From the NCBI GenBank assembly GCA_964545045.1, contig CAZJEN010000008.1:39729-103728 (forward strand): DNA of 64,000 bases, read 5' to 3'. Position numbers and translations under genes: made by a program. The notes under the pieces were generated by a model. It had not been told where the DNA came from. It did not search any database and worked only from the letters and a program-made list of their open reading frames with translations. Origin of the DNA: SIG307 sp964545045. Lineage in GTDB: Bacteria > Bacillota > Clostridia > Lachnospirales > Lachnospiraceae. This document shows, one piece after another, positions 44,973 through 52,957 of the stretch; positions within the stretch are counted from its first letter, which is position 1; each line of letters starts with the position of its first letter.

Positions 44973-45263
44973 CTATCTCCACTTTGACATACACATAAAA
45001 TACATTATGATTAACACCACAAGATACATCACATATCCGAATTTGCGCGTGCGATACTTCGTTTCCACACCAATCCCCGGCTTCAAATATTTTATCCCGT
45101 TCCACAACAACACGAGACGACACGTGCCAAGGCCCAAAAACAGCCGCGCAATCGAAAACTCCAAACGTCGGTTACGTTTCACGTTGGAATCCACGAAATA
45201 CAAGCACTTCGTTTTCCGGGGACTCTCCCCCATTTCCTCCGGACTCAGGTTCTCCAATTCCAT
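44973..45263 (-). CDS. Small basic protein with C-terminal membrane span, unknown
   Basis: 96 aa. The N-terminal half is charged (Arg/Lys-rich), followed by a hydrophobic helix near residues 75-92 (YVMYLVVLIIMYFMCM). The ribosome-binding site is weak (AAGGTGTGGG immediately before the ATG). I recognise no family. It is co-oriented and closely spaced with the 119-aa membrane protein; together they look like an orphan membrane pair. Confidence 0.5.
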   Translation of the reverse strand: MELENLSPEEMGESPRKTKCLYFVDSNVKRNRRLEFSIARLFLGLGTCRLVLLWNGIKYLKPGIGVETKYRTRKFGYVMYLVVLIIMYFMCMSKWR

Positions 45264-45423
45264 CCCACACCTTACACCAAATTCATAATCCTCGCACTCT
45301 TATTCCGTTATTGCCATGTAGATTATAACATATTTCCAAACGATTTTCTACTGGACTTATTTCTTATAATATATTATGATAGTATACACGAATTGCCGTG
45401 CACTGCACGAAAGGAGGCTTTCC

Positions 45424-46887
45424 ATGACCGAACGTAATCTTACCTTGCTCACCGATTTCTACGAAATCACCATGATGCAGGGCTACTATAAAGAAAACAG
45501 AAACGACCTTGTGGTATTTGATGCCTTTTACCGGCGTAACCCGTCCGAGGGCGGCTATGCCGTTTGTGCCGGCCTTGCCCAGGTCATCGACTATATTAAG
45601 AATCTGCATTTTGATAAAGAAGATATCGATTATCTTCGTAACACCAACATGTTTGATGAGGATTTCCTCGGCTATCTGGCAGACTTCCGTTTCACCGGCA
45701 GTATTTATGCCATTCCGGAGGGTACGGTAGTGTTCCCGATGGAGCCGCTGATTAAAGTAATTGCGCCGATTATGGAGGCGCAGTTTGTGGAGACCGCCAT
45801 CCTCACCATGTTGAATCATCAAAGTCTGATTGCCACCAAGGCTGCCCGCGTTTGCTTCGCGGCAAAGGGCGGCGGGGTCATGGAATTCGGTCTTCGCCGT
45901 GCTCAGGGTCCGGATGCAGGCATTTACGGTGCGAGAGCCGCTATGATCGGCGGTTGTATCGGCACCAGTAATGTCCTTGCGGCACAAGAGTTTAGCGTTC
46001 CGGCTCTCGGAACCCACGCTCACAGCTGGATTATGAGCTTCCCGGATGAGTTGACCGCGTTCCGCACCTATGCAAACCTCTATCCGCAGAACGCCACCCT
46101 TTTGGTGGATACTTATGACACCTTACGCTCCGGCGTTCCGAATGCCATCAAGGTATTTACGGAGTTGCGGGATGCGGGCAAAATGCCATCCCGTTACGGC
46201 ATCCGCTTAGACAGCGGCGATCTTTCTTACCTTTCCAAAAAGGCAAGAAAGATGCTTGACGAGGCAGGCTTCACGGACGCTACCATCTGCGCTTCCAGTG
46301 ATTTGGACGAGTTTATTATCGAGTCCCTGAATTTGCAGGGTGCCCGTATCGATACTTGGGGTGTGGGAACCAACCTTATCACCTCCAAGGATTGTCCGGC
46401 CTTCGGCGGCGTTTATAAATTAGCGGCCATTGAGGAAAACGGCGCATTCACCCCGAAGATTAAGCTGTCCGAGAATCCGGCAAAGATTACGAACCCGGGC
46501 AACAAAACCGTATTCCGTATTTATGACAAGGAGACCGGCAAGATTAAGGCAGATGTGATTGCCTTTGCCGACGAAACCATAAATGAGTCCGAGCCGCTTC
46601 TGCTCTTCGACCCGGTAGACACCTGGAAAAAGACCGAGCTTACGCCTGGCACCTTTACCGTACGCGAGCTTTTGGTTCCGGTATTTATAGATGGTGCCTG
46701 TGTATACGAGTCCCCTTCCGTTATGGAAATCCGGGACTACTGCACCAAAGAAAAGAATACGCTTTGGGAAGAGACCAAGCGTTTTGCCAATCCGCAGAAG
46801 GTATTTATTGACCTTTCCGAACGATTATATAAAACGAAGCAGGAGCTTTTGGATAAGATTCACTCCGAAAGCAGACGCCACTCTTAA
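45424..46887 (+). CDS. pncB: Nicotinate phosphoribosyltransferase
   Basis: Salvages nicotinate to nicotinate mononucleotide for NAD synthesis. The 487 aa match the family: LLTDFYEITMMQGYY at the N-terminus, EFGLRRAQGPDAGIYGARAA near 160, GTHAHSWIMSF and RLDSGDLSYLSKKAR. The upstream in-frame start at 45376 is rejected because the ATG at 45424 follows AAAGGAGG at good spacing. It begins a plus-strand run with the VanY- and PlsC-like genes. Confidence 0.95.
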   Translation: MTERNLTLLTDFYEITMMQGYYKENRNDLVVFDAFYRRNPSEGGYAVCAGLAQVIDYIKNLHFDKEDIDYLRNTNMFDEDFLGYLADFRFTGSIYAIPEGTVVFPMEPLIKVIAPIMEAQFVETAILTMLNHQSLIATKAARVCFAAKGGGVMEFGLRRAQGPDAGIYGARAAMIGGCIGTSNVLAAQEFSVPALGTHAHSWIMSFPDELTAFRTYANLYPQNATLLVDTYDTLRSGVPNAIKVFTELRDAGKMPSRYGIRLDSGDLSYLSKKARKMLDEAGFTDATICASSDLDEFIIESLNLQGARIDTWGVGTNLITSKDCPAFGGVYKLAAIEENGAFTPKIKLSENPAKITNPGNKTVFRIYDKETGKIKADVIAFADETINESEPLLLFDPVDTWKKTELTPGTFTVRELLVPVFIDGACVYESPSVMEIRDYCTKEKNTLWEETKRFANPQKVFIDLSERLYKTKQELLDKIHSESRRHS

Positions 46888-46901
46888 GAAAGAAGGATTT
46901 C

Positions 46902-47864
46902 ATGAAAAAATATATCAAGCTTCTTGCCATCCCCGCATTTTTATGGGCTTTGGGCCTCGGCCTTGTCCTTTTGGCAGGAGGATGCAACCGTAGCACATCA
47001 GGTTCCGAATCAAACGATATCGGTACCGACGAGTCTGCACATACGGAAACACTCACTCCGTCGGCATCGACCGGAGCCCAAGCACCGGACACTACGAACC
47101 CGGACGCAGAACCATCCGTCACTCCGGAAGCAACTCCGCTTCCCACCGTGACGCCGGAACCGACCGAAGTTCCCACACCTACACCGATTGTGGTGAATAC
47201 GGATACCTCTACGATTACCTATCTGGTGAATCGGGAATACCCTCTGCCGGAGGGCTTTGTTCCGGAAGGATTGACTACGCCGGACGTGCTGTTTCCGTTT
47301 TCCGATACAACCATCGACAAAGCAAAAATGACACCGGAGGCGGGCGAGGCATTGGCACTTCTGTTTGACGCGGCCTATGACGAAGCAAAGCTGACTCTGT
47401 ACGGAGTTTCCGCTTACCGTTCCTATTCCCGCCAGTATACCATATATGCCACCAATCTGGTCACCCGCGGCATTGCCCATACCAACCGCTATTCCGCGGC
47501 TCCAGGCAGAAGCGAGCATCAGACGGGCCTGGCCATCGACATCTCCTGTGCTTCGGAAGGATTTGGTCTGGAAACCACCTTTGCGGATACGCCGGAAGGT
47601 ATCTGGGTAGCTGAAAACGCCCACCGGTTCGGTTTTATCTTACGCTATCCGAAGGACAAAGAGGATATCACGGGATACAACTACGAGCCGTGGCACATTC
47701 GTTATGTAGGTATCGAGCTGGCGGAATACCTTTACGAAACCGGACTTACATTGGATGAATATTACGGTGTTCCTTCTGTATTAACCGCAGAATATCTGGA
47801 GACCACACCGCTTATTGATACCACTGCCGAAAGTTATCTTTCCATCTACCGGCAGTATCATTAA
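46902..47864 (+). CDS. VanY-type D-alanyl-D-alanine carboxypeptidase lipoprotein
   Basis: 320-aa lipoprotein: signal with lipobox LAGGC (Cys ~28), a Pro/Thr linker (about 60-100) and an M15B peptidase domain. Metal ligands and catalytic residues are visible in SEHQTGLAIDIS (SxHxxGxAxD) and EPWHIRYVG (ExxH), with SAYRSYSRQ typical of VanY. It trims the terminal D-Ala of peptidoglycan stem peptides. It starts 14 bp after pncB. Confidence 0.93.
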   Translation: MKKYIKLLAIPAFLWALGLGLVLLAGGCNRSTSGSESNDIGTDESAHTETLTPSASTGAQAPDTTNPDAEPSVTPEATPLPTVTPEPTEVPTPTPIVVNTDTSTITYLVNREYPLPEGFVPEGLTTPDVLFPFSDTTIDKAKMTPEAGEALALLFDAAYDEAKLTLYGVSAYRSYSRQYTIYATNLVTRGIAHTNRYSAAPGRSEHQTGLAIDISCASEGFGLETTFADTPEGIWVAENAHRFGFILRYPKDKEDITGYNYEPWHIRYVGIELAEYLYETGLTLDEYYGVPSVLTAEYLETTPLIDTTAESYLSIYRQYH

Positions 47865-47893
47865 CTATCGGCATTTTATAAAGGAGGAGTTCC

Positions 47894-48625
47894 ATGCGAA
47901 CCATATTAGCAGTTCTCGTCATTGTTGTATTTTTTATCTTGTTCTTCCCGGTTTGCTTACTGCTGCTGTTATTGCGTAAGTTTAACCGCAGACTGGCCAG
48001 CCGTATTTCCCAGGTTATTGTACGGGGAGCCTTCAAAGCTTCTATGTGGCCGGGCGGTATGAAATATACCGTTCTGGGTACGGAAAACGTACCGAAGGAC
48101 ACCCCGGTACTTTACGCAGCCAACCACCGCAGTCTTTTAGACGCGGCCCTCGGTTATATTGCCGTTCCGAACCTCACCGGCTTTGTGGCAAAGAAAGAAA
48201 TCCGCAAGGTTCCGTTCTTAAACCTGTGGATGTACAACGTAAACTGTCTGTTCCTTGACCGTTCCGATATCAAGGCAGGCCTTAAGGTCATCCTTACTTG
48301 TATCGATTACATCAAAGACGGCTATTCTATTTTCATTGCTCCGGAGGGCACCCGCAGTCACGAAAAGGACCCGTTACCGTTTAAGGACGGCAGCTTAAAG
48401 CCGGCTCAGAAAACCGGTTGTCCGATTATTCCGGTGGCCATTACCGGCACCGACGACTTATTCGAAAATCATAAGCCGTGGTTGCGCAAAACAAAGGTTA
48501 TTTTGGAATTCGGCAAACCGATTTACTTAAACGAGCTGGACCCGGAGGTTCAAAAGCACCCGGGCGCTTATGTCAGAGAAAAGGTTATGGAACTGCTGGC
48601 AGGTCACGACGCCCTGCTCCGCTAG
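47894..48625 (+). CDS. plsC: 1-acyl-sn-glycerol-3-phosphate acyltransferase
   Basis: Membrane-associated lysophosphatidate acyltransferase, 243 aa. The N-terminal membrane span (about 3-27) is followed by the acyltransferase motifs NHRSLLDAA (NHxxxxD, near 76), FLDRSD, and APEGTRSHEKD near 150. It makes phosphatidic acid. It starts 29 bp after the VanY gene with AAGGAGGAG. Confidence 0.93.
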   Translation: MRTILAVLVIVVFFILFFPVCLLLLLLRKFNRRLASRISQVIVRGAFKASMWPGGMKYTVLGTENVPKDTPVLYAANHRSLLDAALGYIAVPNLTGFVAKKEIRKVPFLNLWMYNVNCLFLDRSDIKAGLKVILTCIDYIKDGYSIFIAPEGTRSHEKDPLPFKDGSLKPAQKTGCPIIPVAITGTDDLFENHKPWLRKTKVILEFGKPIYLNELDPEVQKHPGAYVREKVMELLAGHDALLR

Positions 48626-48685
48626 TCTTTTCCCCGGCCTTTGCAGGCCATACAAGAAGATTACATAATAGTACAAAAGTTTTTC

Positions 48686-48714
48686 TTGCATAAACTTGTC
48701 ACCCGTGGTAAGAT
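48686..48714 (+). promoter_or_regulatory. Promoter of the 173-aa gene
   Basis: TTGCAT (48686-48691), 17-bp spacer, TAAGAT (48709-48714). Confidence 0.65.
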
Positions 48715-48748
48715 AATCCGTGGGTAAAAATAAAGAGGAGGTCATACC

Positions 48749-49270
48749 ATGAGTCCATTAACAATTATCGCAATTGTACTCGGCGTAATTCTCGTCGTTT
48801 TAATTGTACTTTCTTTCATCGGCAGAAAGCTTCAGAAGAAGTCCGATGCCGCACAGGCAAACATCACCGCAGGTGCACAGTATTATTCCATTATGGTCAT
48901 TGATAAGAAACGTATGAAGCTGTCGGAGGCAGGCTTCCCTCAGATTATCGTAGATCAGACTCCGAAGTGGCTCAGAGGCCGTAAGGTTCCGGTAGTTAAG
49001 GCGAAAATCGGTCCGAAGATTGCCAGCCTGATGTGCGATGAGAAGGTATTCGACAAGGTTCCGGTAAAGAAGGAAGTGAAAGCTTTTATGAACGGTATTT
49101 ATATCGTAGACGTAAAGGGACTTCGTTCCGGTCTGGACACCCCGCAGGAAAAGAAGGGCTTCTTCAAGAAGCTTCGTGACAAAGCTCAGAAGGTGGTAGA
49201 CGAGTCCAAGCAGCCGGCAAAGGCTACTCCGGGCGGAATCGACTCGAAGAAGGGCAAAAAAAAGAAGTAA
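48749..49270 (+). CDS. Anchored basic protein of unknown function
   Basis: 173 aa: an N-terminal membrane span (about 5-25), then a soluble basic domain (AGAQYYSIMVIDKKRMKLSEA, QIIVDQTPKWLRGRKVPVV) and a Lys-rich C-terminal tail ending in KKGKKKK. It looks cytoplasmic-facing with the N-terminus as anchor. I do not recognise the family, though similar proteins occur in related Clostridia. The start follows AGAGGAGG; own promoter and terminator. Confidence 0.7.
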   Translation: MSPLTIIAIVLGVILVVLIVLSFIGRKLQKKSDAAQANITAGAQYYSIMVIDKKRMKLSEAGFPQIIVDQTPKWLRGRKVPVVKAKIGPKIASLMCDEKVFDKVPVKKEVKAFMNGIYIVDVKGLRSGLDTPQEKKGFFKKLRDKAQKVVDESKQPAKATPGGIDSKKGKKKK

Positions 49271-49297
49271 AGAGCTTATCATTCTTCCACAAAAAGC

Positions 49298-49332
49298 AAG
49301 GCAGATATCTCATTTGGGATATCTGCCTTTTT
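49298..49332. terminator. Bidirectional terminator
   Basis: AAGGCAGATATCTC-attt-GGGATATCTGCCTT with A-run before and T-run after, between converging genes. Confidence 0.9.
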
Positions 49333-49334
49333 CT

Positions 49335-50309
49335 CTACAATTTTGCGTACCAGTCCTTTAATACATCCTCTGCCTTTTTCAAATGAATGTTAAATCCGTT
49401 ATCCTTTGCGGCCTCTTCCTTTGTGTCGTAAATCGTGGTACTCCAATCCCACCAGAACACACCCGCAAACCACGGCTCCTGTCCGAACACAGTCAAACAG
49501 GAATCATAAAACGCCGCCTGTTCTTCTTCGTCATGAGGCAAATCCGTGTGAGTGAAATCCCAAGGCATGGTGGAACAGCCGTGGGCACTGCGGCATCCGA
49601 TTTCAATAAAGATAATCGGCTTTTTCCAAAGGTCGTACACTTCCTTCATGGAAACCTTTACCTTCTCCCACTCCTTTTGCATCATTTCGGAAGTAGCTCC
49701 GCCGGCCTCTGCCACCGGAAAATAGGCACTGGTTCCCAAATAATCCACCGCATCGAACCACTTTACCTGGGCCTCACGACCGTGATTTGTGTTGTATACG
49801 AGCTTTCCGTGATAAACGGCTCTGATTTTTGCAATCAGGGCTCTCCAATGTCTTTCCTTCCGCTCCGTACCGCTCATTTCACAACCGATACAAAGCATCT
49901 CGCAACCGGTCTCTTCTGCCAGCTCCGCATAATAAATCATATAGTCCTCGTAGCTTTTAAACCATTTGTCCCAATAAATATCTTTTCCGCCTTCGCCCTC
50001 TTCCGCATCAGCAAAATTGATGTACGCACGCCATACACCGTCCTTACAGTTCACCATCGGCTTTAAGCACACTTTAATGCCGTTCTTATGAGCGCGCTCC
50101 ACCGCTGCCATAATGTCACGATCCGACGCACTTCTTCCGAACTCGAAATTAATCTCCGTGCTGTGGGCCGTCTCCTGATGAGTCACTACCGCCAGACACA
50201 TCCAGTTGATGCCGGTCTCATACATCAGTTCCTGAGACTTCACACCCGCTTCCGAGCGATATTGTCCTCTCCGCCCATAGAACCCATACGTAAATCCTTT
50301 GATCTCCAT
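49335..50309 (-). CDS. GH113-like glycoside hydrolase (beta-mannanase family)
   Basis: 324-aa TIM-barrel glycosidase without signal peptide, so cytoplasmic. The order ITFYGFYG-like start, CLKPMVNCKDGVWRAY, MLCIGCEMSGTE (probable acid/base Glu near 145), YNTNHGREAQVKWFDAVDYLGTSAYFP and FIEIGCRS (probable nucleophile Glu near 235) match GH113 enzymes. The substrate is probably a mannan or related oligosaccharide, not proven. The start follows AAAGGAG. It is last in a minus-strand run with the DUF1934 and LacI/LytTR genes. Confidence 0.8.
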   Translation of the reverse strand: MEIKGFTYGFYGRRGQYRSEAGVKSQELMYETGINWMCLAVVTHQETAHSTEINFEFGRSASDRDIMAAVERAHKNGIKVCLKPMVNCKDGVWRAYINFADAEEGEGGKDIYWDKWFKSYEDYMIYYAELAEETGCEMLCIGCEMSGTERKERHWRALIAKIRAVYHGKLVYNTNHGREAQVKWFDAVDYLGTSAYFPVAEAGGATSEMMQKEWEKVKVSMKEVYDLWKKPIIFIEIGCRSAHGCSTMPWDFTHTDLPHDEEEQAAFYDSCLTVFGQEPWFAGVFWWDWSTTIYDTKEEAAKDNGFNIHLKKAEDVLKDWYAKL

Positions 50310-50393
50310 ACTCTTCTCCTTTCCCGGACCGCCGGGGCTTCTGCCCCGCGGACTGCCTCCTTTGTATCCCGCTGCTTCAGAGTGCCTTTGCTC

Positions 50394-50819
50394 TTACTGT
50401 TCGCAGGATTGCACCTTTAACACCAATGTACATTCTCCGGTCTTTTCACCATTCAGCTCCAGACCATATTTTAACGTTGCACGTAGGAACTCTTCCTCTT
50501 CGTACAGCTCCAGGGATCGGGTATTTACGCCCACCAGCAGACTACCGTAAGGAGTCTCGTAGCCGGTCAGGTATTCTTCTCCGGGCAGAAACAAAAGTCT
50601 CGTATTGGACCGGTCTCTTTTTTGCAGCTCCAGCTCCTTCTCCGATACCTTAATCCGGCACTTGGTTGCCTTGCCGCTTTCATCGGTTTCTTCATACAGC
50701 AGATAGTGCTTATCACCTTTTTTATAGTACTGCCCGAAATTGATTACCTCAATCGGCGCTTCTTCCTCTTCCACCGCATATTGCAATCCCGTAAGGGAAA
50801 TCACTACGTTCTTATTCAT
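50394..50819 (-). CDS. DUF1934 (YwiB-like) beta-barrel protein
   Basis: 141 aa with the family pattern: IEVINFGQYYKKGDKHYLLYEE, an EKELELQKRD strand and LEYGLELNG-type ending (LKYGLELNGEKTGECTLVL). Calycin-like beta-barrel, function unknown. It starts 15 bp after the LacI/LytTR gene and 84 bp before the GH113 gene. Confidence 0.8.
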   Translation of the reverse strand: MNKNVVISLTGLQYAVEEEEAPIEVINFGQYYKKGDKHYLLYEETDESGKATKCRIKVSEKELELQKRDRSNTRLLFLPGEEYLTGYETPYGSLLVGVNTRSLELYEEEEFLRATLKYGLELNGEKTGECTLVLKVQSCEQ

Positions 50820-50834
50820 AAAACCTCCTACAAA

Positions 50835-52550
50835 TTACATACCCATTTTTCTGCGGAATTCCTTCACATAGGAGCGGGATACCCGGGCAAACATCTGGGA
50901 GGAAAAATACGCCAGACAACTCCTATCCTCTTCCATCTTCACCCCGGCCACCTTATCCGTATGCAGCACCACCGACTTGGACACACGCATAAAGCCCCTG
51001 TCCGCAAACACTTCCTCTATCTCAAACAACCTCTGGTTCACTTCATATTGTCCGTTCTTTGTCACGGCATATACCCGTTTCTCCTGGGCCTCAAAATACA
51101 AAATTTGTTCTATACTCAACCGGTGCATCACATTGTTCTTTTTTCCGAATACGGTATCCGAAGATTTGGCCACCGGCTCCTCCACAGGGATTCTCGGCAG
51201 CTTCCGGACCGTTTCCTGCCGTTCCGAACCGGACAGAACTCTGCAACCCAGAGCCAGACTGCGACAAAACCGCTTAAAATATTTATTATGCACCAGGGCC
51301 TCTTCATAGCCTGCAATCATGCATCCGTAGTTTATCCCCGCATATACAATCGGCAATACATGATAATTCCGCACATTATCCGGGAGTGCAGACCGCTTCG
51401 GAAACAACGCTCCCTCCTCCACCGGCACACCGTCTCCGCCCACGATACTGTTGGTCAGATACCGGCAAACCGATGTTCCGTCCGCATCCAACAAATTTAC
51501 CGCCAGCAGTTTGCTGTCCGGTATCAGATATTCCTTATCCTTCAAAATCGCCGCCAGCTCGTTCACGGAACCGGATTCCACAAACAACTCCTCCAGCCTG
51601 CTGTTTCGGAAACATACATTTTGCTGCTCGTCCTTTTCCGCCTCTGCCAGCCGGAACCGCAAATTGGATGGGCTCTGAGACCCGCAACCGCAGCTTTTTC
51701 CGGTGATAATGGAATAGGACGGAATCTGCCGTAAAGGAACCTTCTCTCCGCAAATCAGCTCATGCAACCGGTTCATAGCCTCTGCACCGCACCCTTTCGT
51801 ATTTACCGGAAAGGTGGTAATGGAAATCAAATTATTAAAGGCACTCGGATGGGCATTGTAGCCGCACACGCGAATATCTTCCGGCACGCGGATTCCCTGA
51901 TTAAACAACGCCTTAATCAGTGCCAGTGCCACAATATCCGTAATGCAGACAATGGCCTCCGGCATATCCACGTTTCCGCAGGCAATGTCCTTCGCCAGCT
52001 TTTCCGCACACTCGGTCCAATAACCGCCGTAAAACGCCACACATTCCTCCGGATTCAGGCCATGCTTTGAAATCGACTTTTCAAACCCGTCCACACGCCG
52101 GTTATTATGATCCCGGTTTCCTCCGAGGCAATAAATTCTGGTACAACCGTGTACTACAATCAAATGATCGGTAATGGCTTCAAAATCATTCATACTGTCC
52201 AAGGCAAAGCAATGCTCCGAAACATCCGATTTGCCGATACTCACAATCGGAATCCCACAGTTTTCCTTTAACAGTCCTTCCACACTTCGCGCAATATGCT
52301 TGTGAGCGGAAAAGGAATGCTCCACAAACAACACTCCGTCATAATCCTCGAAATTAATATAGGAGTAGACACACTCCTCATTATTCGTATCCACCATTCC
52401 GGAACTCAGCATAGAAAAAACCGTAGTGCGATACCCCAGCTCATTGGCTCTTTTTTCAGCGCCGATGACATAACCGTCACTATAGTCTTCTTTCATATCT
52501 CCGTTGATAATACAGATATTTTTGTGTATCACAAATCTCCCTCCCGTCAT
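50835..52550 (-). CDS. LacI-type sensor fused to LytTR DNA-binding domain
   Basis: 571 aa. Residues ~10-285 are a type I periplasmic-binding-like sensor as in LacI/RbsB regulators (GYVIGAEKRANELGYRT, GCTRIYCLGG, CITDIVALALIKAL, ending SCGCGS), but the usual N-terminal LacI helix-turn-helix is absent. A middle GAF-like region spans ~300-455, and a C-terminal LytTR domain ~475-571 (VMHRLSIEQILYFEAQEKRVYAV, FMRVSKSVVLHTDKV). The ATG at 52550 is used; a GTG at 52532 has the stronger site GGGAGGGAG and may be the true start. It probably senses a sugar and regulates itself and the divergent esterase. Confidence 0.85.
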   Translation of the reverse strand: MTGGRFVIHKNICIINGDMKEDYSDGYVIGAEKRANELGYRTTVFSMLSSGMVDTNNEECVYSYINFEDYDGVLFVEHSFSAHKHIARSVEGLLKENCGIPIVSIGKSDVSEHCFALDSMNDFEAITDHLIVVHGCTRIYCLGGNRDHNNRRVDGFEKSISKHGLNPEECVAFYGGYWTECAEKLAKDIACGNVDMPEAIVCITDIVALALIKALFNQGIRVPEDIRVCGYNAHPSAFNNLISITTFPVNTKGCGAEAMNRLHELICGEKVPLRQIPSYSIITGKSCGCGSQSPSNLRFRLAEAEKDEQQNVCFRNSRLEELFVESGSVNELAAILKDKEYLIPDSKLLAVNLLDADGTSVCRYLTNSIVGGDGVPVEEGALFPKRSALPDNVRNYHVLPIVYAGINYGCMIAGYEEALVHNKYFKRFCRSLALGCRVLSGSERQETVRKLPRIPVEEPVAKSSDTVFGKKNNVMHRLSIEQILYFEAQEKRVYAVTKNGQYEVNQRLFEIEEVFADRGFMRVSKSVVLHTDKVAGVKMEEDRSCLAYFSSQMFARVSRSYVKEFRRKMGM

Positions 52551-52640
52551 ACCGTTTCTTCCTGTATCTATATCATTAAGCTTACCCTACCCCGGTGCAT
52601 TTGTCAATACGAGCCGCTCATTTTTCGGCACAAGTTGCCA

Positions 52641-52670
52641 ATCCGACACCTTTAATTCACATTCCGACAT
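52641..52670. promoter_or_regulatory. Direct-repeat operator candidate for the LytTR regulator
   Basis: ATCCGACAcC (52641) and TTCCGACAtC (52662) are spaced 21 bp, two helical turns. LytTR domains bind pairs of ~9-bp direct repeats with about this period. It lies in the shared divergent promoter region. Confidence 0.4.
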
Positions 52671-52746
52671 CTTGTTCCACATTTCGTACAACTCATCCTA
52701 ATATATTGCCTGTTATCCCCCTAAATTCCCACTTGTCCGGTATATC

Positions 52747-52775
52747 TTGTCTCTCCCTCGTTCAAATGCTATAGT
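52747..52775 (+). promoter_or_regulatory. Promoter of candidate small RNA
   Basis: TTGTCT (52747-52752), 17-bp spacer, TATAGT (52770-52775), with no gene before the strong terminator at 52842. Confidence 0.55.
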
Positions 52776-52781
52776 TAATGG

Positions 52782-52880
52782 TGAAAAGACGCTGTTTTTT
52801 CATTATATTTCTCGCAAAATAGTAATTGCTCATGCAAAAATCCGGAAAAGTGGCTGACCCTGCCACTTTTTTCCGTTTTT
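52782..52880 (+). ncRNA. Candidate ~100-nt small RNA
   Basis: A promoter at 52747-52775 is followed ~65 bp later by the terminator CGGAAAAGTGGC-tgaccct-GCCACTTTTTTCCG and TTTTT (52842-52880). There is no start codon with a ribosome-binding site between them. It lies upstream of, and on the same strand as, the esterase promoter. The terminator could alternatively insulate the esterase from upstream transcription. Confidence 0.45.
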
Positions 52881-52893
52881 GGCAAGCTTCATA

Positions 52894-52922
52894 TTGCAAA
52901 CCGATTGCTTTTGATGTATAAT
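52894..52922 (+). promoter_or_regulatory. Sigma-A promoter of the esterase gene
   Basis: TTGCAA (52894-52899), 17-bp spacer, TATAAT (52917-52922), 35 bp before the start codon. Confidence 0.85.
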
Positions 52923-52957
52923 TAGAATACTAATCCACACAAAAGGAGTTACATGCC

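Noticed and set aside
46805..47176. Minus-strand Gly/Val/Ser-rich frame
   Set aside because: Antisense to the VanY lipoprotein linker.
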